Shown one piece after another: positions 49,386 through 52,843 of a stretch of DNA of 52,843 nucleotides (position 1 is its first letter; each line of letters opens with the position of its first letter). Both the position numbers and the translations under genes were made by a program. The notes under the pieces are model-generated. The model did no database searches. It was not told the DNA's origin and saw nothing but the letters and a program-made list of their open reading frames with translations. Source of the stretch: an uncultured Prevotellaceae bacterium (GTDB lineage Bacteria; Bacteroidota; Bacteroidia; Bacteroidales; Bacteroidaceae); contig CAMOUQ010000007.1 in the NCBI GenBank assembly GCA_946626595.1, positions 1 to 52,843 on the forward strand, in the 5' to 3' direction.

Positions 49386-52007
49386 ATGAACACCAACATA
49401 CAACAACCAACGAACCTGACTGCCCCCCTCCCTCGGCAGGGGAAGGGGGGCGGGGCTTTCATCGAACATAAGATAGAGTTCGATGAAATACGCACCCTGC
49501 TGAAGGGGCACTGCATCAGCCGCTTGGGAACGGAGAGGGTAGACGAGATGCACTTCCTGACCGATGCCGACCAGATACGTTTCCTTCTGGCACAGGTCGA
49601 CGAGGTGCGCCAGATACTGGAGACCGACCTGCAACTGCCCGGCGAAGACTTCTTCGACATGCGGCTGCCCATCAAGCGCATCCGTGTGGAGGGCGTCTAT
49701 CTGGAGGAAAGCGAGATGTGGGAACTGAAGCGCTCGCTCGACACCCTGCACGCCTGGCTGTCCGTCATTCGTGCCGACGAGAGTCCCTATCAGAACCTAA
49801 GCCGCCTTTCCGATGGAGTCTTCTCCTTCCACAGCGTGACGAAGCAGATAGAGACCATTCTCGACAAGTACGGACACGTCAAGGACACAGCCAGCACCGA
49901 ACTGATGCGCATCCGCCGCGAACTCAGTCGCACCGAGGGCAGCGTGAGCCGCACCCTCAACAGCATTCTCGACAGCGCCAAGCGCGAGGGACTGATAGAG
50001 CACAGTGTCATGCCCACCATACGCGACGGCCGACTGGTCATTCCCGTGGCTCCGGCACTGAAGCGGCGCATTCGCGGCATCGTTCACGGCGAGAGCGCTA
50101 CCGGAAAGACCATCTTTGTAGAGCCCTCAGCCGTAGTAGAGGCCAACAACAACCTGCGCGAACTGGAGGCCGAGGAGAAACGCGAAATCATCCGCATCAT
50201 GCAAGCCTTCACCGACAGCATCCGCCCCAACGTACCCGAGTTCCTGCGTGCCTACGATTTTCTGGCCGACGTCGAACTGGCCTTGGCCAAGTATCGCCTG
50301 GCATCGCAGTTGGGAGCCATCGTGCCCGAGGTGAAGCAATACCCCCTCATCGACTGGACGCTGGCCCGCCATCCGTTGCTCGAACTCAAGTTGCGGCGCT
50401 ATGGCAAGAAGGTGGTACCCCTGGACATCACCCTTACACCCAAGGACCGCATCCTCATCATCAGCGGCCCCAATGCCGGAGGCAAGAGCGTCTGCCTGAA
50501 GACCGTCGGACTGCTCCAGTACATGCTCCAGTGCGGATTGCCCATACCCCTGGGCGAACACTCGCGTACGGGCATTTTCAACGAGATATTCATCGACATC
50601 GGCGACGAGCAAAGCATTGCCGACGACCTGTCGACCTACTCCTCCCACCTGCTCAACATGAAGCAGATGATGAAGGAGTGCACCAGTCGCACCCTGCTGC
50701 TCATCGACGAGTTTGGCGGAGGCACGGAACCCACCATCGGCGGTGCCTTGGCCGAGGCCATGCTCGAGAAATTTGTGGAGCGCGAGAGCTATGGTGTCAT
50801 CACCACTCACTACCAGAACCTAAAGCACTTTGCCGACAGCCACGAGGGCGTCATCAACGGCTCAATGCTCTACGACCGCCAGCAGATGCAAGCCCTCTTC
50901 CGCCTGGAGATAGGCCATCCGGGCAGCAGCTTTGCCATAGAGATAGCCCGCAAGATTGGCATCCCCGAAGACGTCATTGCCGAGGCTTCGGCCATCGTGG
51001 GTAAGGACTACGTCAATGCCGACAAGTATCTGCTCGACATCGTTCGCGACAAACGCTATTGGGAGGGCAAGCGACAGACCATTCACCAGCGCGAGAAGGA
51101 TATGGAACGCACCCTGGCCAGATACGAGGAGGAAATAGCCGAACTGCAGCGCCGCCGCAAGGAAATCATAGCCTCGGCCAAGCAGCAGGCTCAGGACATC
51201 CTGAAGGAGAGTAACGCCGTCGTGGAGAACACCATACGCGAAATCAAGGAGGCACAGGCCGAACGCGAGCGCACCCGGGAGGTACGACAGGAACTCGACG
51301 CCTTCCGCACCCAACTCTCGCAGGAGGAACAGGAGCACAGCGACGCCATCGACCGCAAGATGCAGCAAATCATAGCCCGCAAGCAACGTCAGGAGGAGCG
51401 CAAGCGCAAGAGAGGCGAGGGAACTGCGGATAAGTCCGTGGGCACGGGCAGTCAGAAGGGAACCGAAGGCGGCCATCCCGTTGCATCCGGCCATTCGGGT
51501 TCGGCCTTTGCTGCCGGCGACCCGGTGCGCATGAAGGGTCAAACCAGCATGGGCGTCATCGAGGAGATAAAGGGAAAGAAGGCCGTCGTCATGTTCGGCC
51601 AGATACGCACTACCTTGCCACTGGACATGCTGGAGAGCGGTTCGAAACCCTCTACGCGCAATCCAGAGAAGGACAACCCCAATGCCAACAGTCAGTCGAC
51701 AGGCGGGGCGCGCTACATGATCAGCAAGGCCACTCTGGACCACATGCATCAGACGCAGCTCAACTTTCATCAGGAAATCGACGTTCGTGGCATGCGAGCC
51801 GACGAGGCCCTCGAGACTGTGACCCGCTTTATCGACGATGCCACACTGGTGGGAGCCGCCCGCGTACGCATCCTTCACGGAACGGGTACCGGCGCCCTGC
51901 GGCAGGTCATCCGCCAGTATCTGCAATCCATCCCCAACGTGCGTTCGGCCCGTGACGAACATGTCCAGTTCGGCGGGGCAGGCATCACGGTGGTGGAGTT
52001 GGAGTGA
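49386..52007 (+). CDS. mutS2: MutS2 (endonuclease/ribosome-rescue Smr ATPase)
   Basis: A dimeric ATPase linked to suppression of recombination and, in other bacteria, to splitting of collided ribosomes. The 873-residue protein has MutS core and lever helices (about 30-330), an ATPase with GPNAGGKS (361-368) and LLIDEFGGGTEP, a long coiled coil (about 540-690) and a C-terminal Smr domain (about 790-873: DVRGMRADEALE, ILHGTGTGALRQVI). The first 20-odd residues are unusual (PTNLTAPLPRQGKGGGAF): they are encoded by a GC-rich inverted repeat (49422-49451), whereas the family usually starts close to EHKIxFDEIRTLL. It shares a transcript with the upstream peptidase. Confidence 0.96.
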   Translation: MNTNIQQPTNLTAPLPRQGKGGGAFIEHKIEFDEIRTLLKGHCISRLGTERVDEMHFLTDADQIRFLLAQVDEVRQILETDLQLPGEDFFDMRLPIKRIRVEGVYLEESEMWELKRSLDTLHAWLSVIRADESPYQNLSRLSDGVFSFHSVTKQIETILDKYGHVKDTASTELMRIRRELSRTEGSVSRTLNSILDSAKREGLIEHSVMPTIRDGRLVIPVAPALKRRIRGIVHGESATGKTIFVEPSAVVEANNNLRELEAEEKREIIRIMQAFTDSIRPNVPEFLRAYDFLADVELALAKYRLASQLGAIVPEVKQYPLIDWTLARHPLLELKLRRYGKKVVPLDITLTPKDRILIISGPNAGGKSVCLKTVGLLQYMLQCGLPIPLGEHSRTGIFNEIFIDIGDEQSIADDLSTYSSHLLNMKQMMKECTSRTLLLIDEFGGGTEPTIGGALAEAMLEKFVERESYGVITTHYQNLKHFADSHEGVINGSMLYDRQQMQALFRLEIGHPGSSFAIEIARKIGIPEDVIAEASAIVGKDYVNADKYLLDIVRDKRYWEGKRQTIHQREKDMERTLARYEEEIAELQRRRKEIIASAKQQAQDILKESNAVVENTIREIKEAQAERERTREVRQELDAFRTQLSQEEQEHSDAIDRKMQQIIARKQRQEERKRKRGEGTADKSVGTGSQKGTEGGHPVASGHSGSAFAAGDPVRMKGQTSMGVIEEIKGKKAVVMFGQIRTTLPLDMLESGSKPSTRNPEKDNPNANSQSTGGARYMISKATLDHMHQTQLNFHQEIDVRGMRADEALETVTRFIDDATLVGAARVRILHGTGTGALRQVIRQYLQSIPNVRSARDEHVQFGGAGITVVELE
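49422..49451. repeat. GC-rich imperfect palindrome in the mutS2 5' end
   Basis: GCCCCCCTCCC then, after a short spacer, GGGGAAGGGGGGC form an imperfect hairpin within codons 13-22 of mutS2. The shape recalls short intergenic REP-like hairpins; it is unlike the surrounding coding sequence. Confidence 0.7.
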
Positions 52008-52033
52008 GACCGGCGCGAGTCGGAGAAGGCATT

Positions 52034-52738
52034 TCAGAGTTTCATGATATCGCAAAAGGCATCGAACGACGATTCGATGCGCGCCAACTGATAGGGCTGG
52101 ACGTGGAGTGAGAAGGTACCCTTCACCTCGTCCAGCCCATAGTATGTGCGGATGAGGCTGGCCAAGTTGAACCCAAGTCCGTCGCCTCGCTGAATGAGGA
52201 AGTGGGCCGTGCGCACCAGCAGCGGGCGGTCGTGTTCGGCATAGCGCAGGGTGCAGAACAGGGCATAGCTGGCCGCCTTGGTGGGAATGCGCAGCAGGAG
52301 GGCCAGCCGGTCGCGGCCTTCCTCCACATCGAGGTGGCGCAGCAGCCATCTGATGTCCTCGGGCTGATCCAGCACCGGCAGCAGCAGTGAGGCCACCTTC
52401 TGTCGGTCGACGGCGTTCCCCCTAACCTGTTCCATGAAGGCCCTCGACCCACCCGAGCGCAGGTGCACCTCGCCGTCGGCCAGTCGCAGGGCAATGGCCT
52501 TGGTCATTGTCACCAGGTAGGCTTTGGCATCGTGCCCGGTCAGCGTCTGCACCAGTCTCCACATCTCCTCCTCGGGCAGGCCCGGGGCAATGCGTTCGCC
52601 CAAGATGTAGCCCGCTGTCCGGCGCATGGCATGGGAGAGGGAGTCGGTATAAGACACAATACCCTGCCAATCCTGTTGCGCTGCAAGTTTCTGCAGTTGC
52701 ACGTAGATGGCAGGGTTATAATGTTTGTCGGTACTCAA
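52034..52738 (-). CDS. Conserved-looking hypothetical protein, all-helical
   Basis: A 234-residue protein I do not recognise. It has no signal peptide and no membrane helix and looks almost entirely helical, in pairs of about 35 residues (WQGIVSYTDSLSHAMRRTAG, EEEMWRLVQTLTGHDAKAYL, RLALLLRIPTKAASYALFC, RPLLVRTAHFLIQRGDGL), as in a HEAT/TPR-like solenoid. Charged residues are abundant. It stands between mutS2 (converging, 26 nt) and a tRNA gene on the same strand, with no promoter I can support. Function not proposed. Confidence 0.8.
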   Translation of the reverse strand: MSTDKHYNPAIYVQLQKLAAQQDWQGIVSYTDSLSHAMRRTAGYILGERIAPGLPEEEMWRLVQTLTGHDAKAYLVTMTKAIALRLADGEVHLRSGGSRAFMEQVRGNAVDRQKVASLLLPVLDQPEDIRWLLRHLDVEEGRDRLALLLRIPTKAASYALFCTLRYAEHDRPLLVRTAHFLIQRGDGLGFNLASLIRTYYGLDEVKGTFSLHVQPYQLARIESSFDAFCDIMKL

Positions 52739-52793
52739 GAGAGGAGGGGGATTCTTAATACATCATTCTCAATTCTTGATACCCTTTCGGGAG

Positions 52794-52843
52794 AGCCTCT
52801 TGTCGGATTCGAACCAACGACCCCGAGATTACAAATCACGTGC
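52794..52843 (-). tRNA. tRNA-Thr (UGU anticodon), 3' part
   Basis: Truncated by the window end. On the minus strand the anticodon loop TTTGTAA (UGU) is followed by a variable loop, the T arm GTTGG-TTCGAAT-CCGAC, and acceptor AAGAGGC with discriminator T. No CCA is encoded. The anticodon stem (CGTGA/TCTCG) contains one U:U mismatch at positions 29/41; the D arm and 5' acceptor strand lie outside. Confidence 0.85.

Overview
The window reads as a chromosomal segment of a Bacteroidales bacterium, most likely a GC-rich member of Prevotellaceae. This rests on Bacteroidota-type promoters (TTTG, about 20 nt, then TAnnTTTG) before many genes, scarce Shine-Dalgarno sequences, many lipoproteins and DUF outer-membrane proteins, and families typical of the group (DUF5723, DUF3078, tandem GH43, S9 peptidases, DUF1846, the YDLSGR tail). 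No database search was possible, so the taxon is an inference.

Layout. 94-8434 (minus): purL, then a lipoprotein/outer-membrane protein pair and a ROK sugar kinase. 8504-13128 (minus): GH27 alpha-galactosidase and a double GH43-CBM enzyme. 13246-18496: metallo-hydrolase and acetyltransferase, a small lipoprotein, a 719-aa FemAB-like/DegT-like fusion with comF, and a small winged-helix-like protein. 18617-24074 (plus): BACON-like lipoprotein, GH51 arabinofuranosidase, mltG and a GDSL acetylesterase. 24302-29937 (minus): yidC, a DUF1846 gene and an S9 peptidase, probably one operon. 30040-36499: DUF3078 protein, engB (minus), an AraC regulator, then amidase, MlaD-like protein and dnaA. 36638-39007 (minus): TPR protein, small Cys protein, lipoprotein. 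39152-43964 (minus): an alpha-glucan operon (debranching enzyme, glycosyltransferase, GH57-like protein) ending at a strong terminator. 44151-46485 (plus): overlapping Crp regulator, short miaA and lipid kinase. 46940-52007 (plus): a DPP IV-like peptidase and mutS2. 52034-52843 (minus): an unknown protein and the 3' part of a tRNA-Thr.

How the genes work together. The GH27, GH43 x2, GH51 and CE12-like enzymes suggest use of arabinose- and galactose-decorated plant polysaccharides (arabinoxylan, arabinan, pectin), with two S9 peptidases handling oligopeptides. The GH133-GT-GH57 operon handles intracellular glycogen-like glucan. The rest is housekeeping: replication start, membrane protein insertion, ribosome assembly, cell-wall cutting and purine synthesis.

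The most unusual signals are: (1) a fused DegT/StrS-type aminotransferase domain in which the PLP lysine position is leucine; (2) a GH57 protein that has lost both catalytic motifs and carries a Lys/Ala-rich tail; (3) short intergenic-type repeats that appear to have entered reading frames (purL twice, a GDSL esterase signal peptide, the mutS2 N-terminus); (4) a nested inverted-repeat element around a perfect 50-bp AT palindrome; (5) a small winged-helix-like protein with two beta-clamp-binding-like pentapeptides; (6) a miaA lacking the usual insertion domain. No transposase, phage, CRISPR array or recognised defence system is visible.
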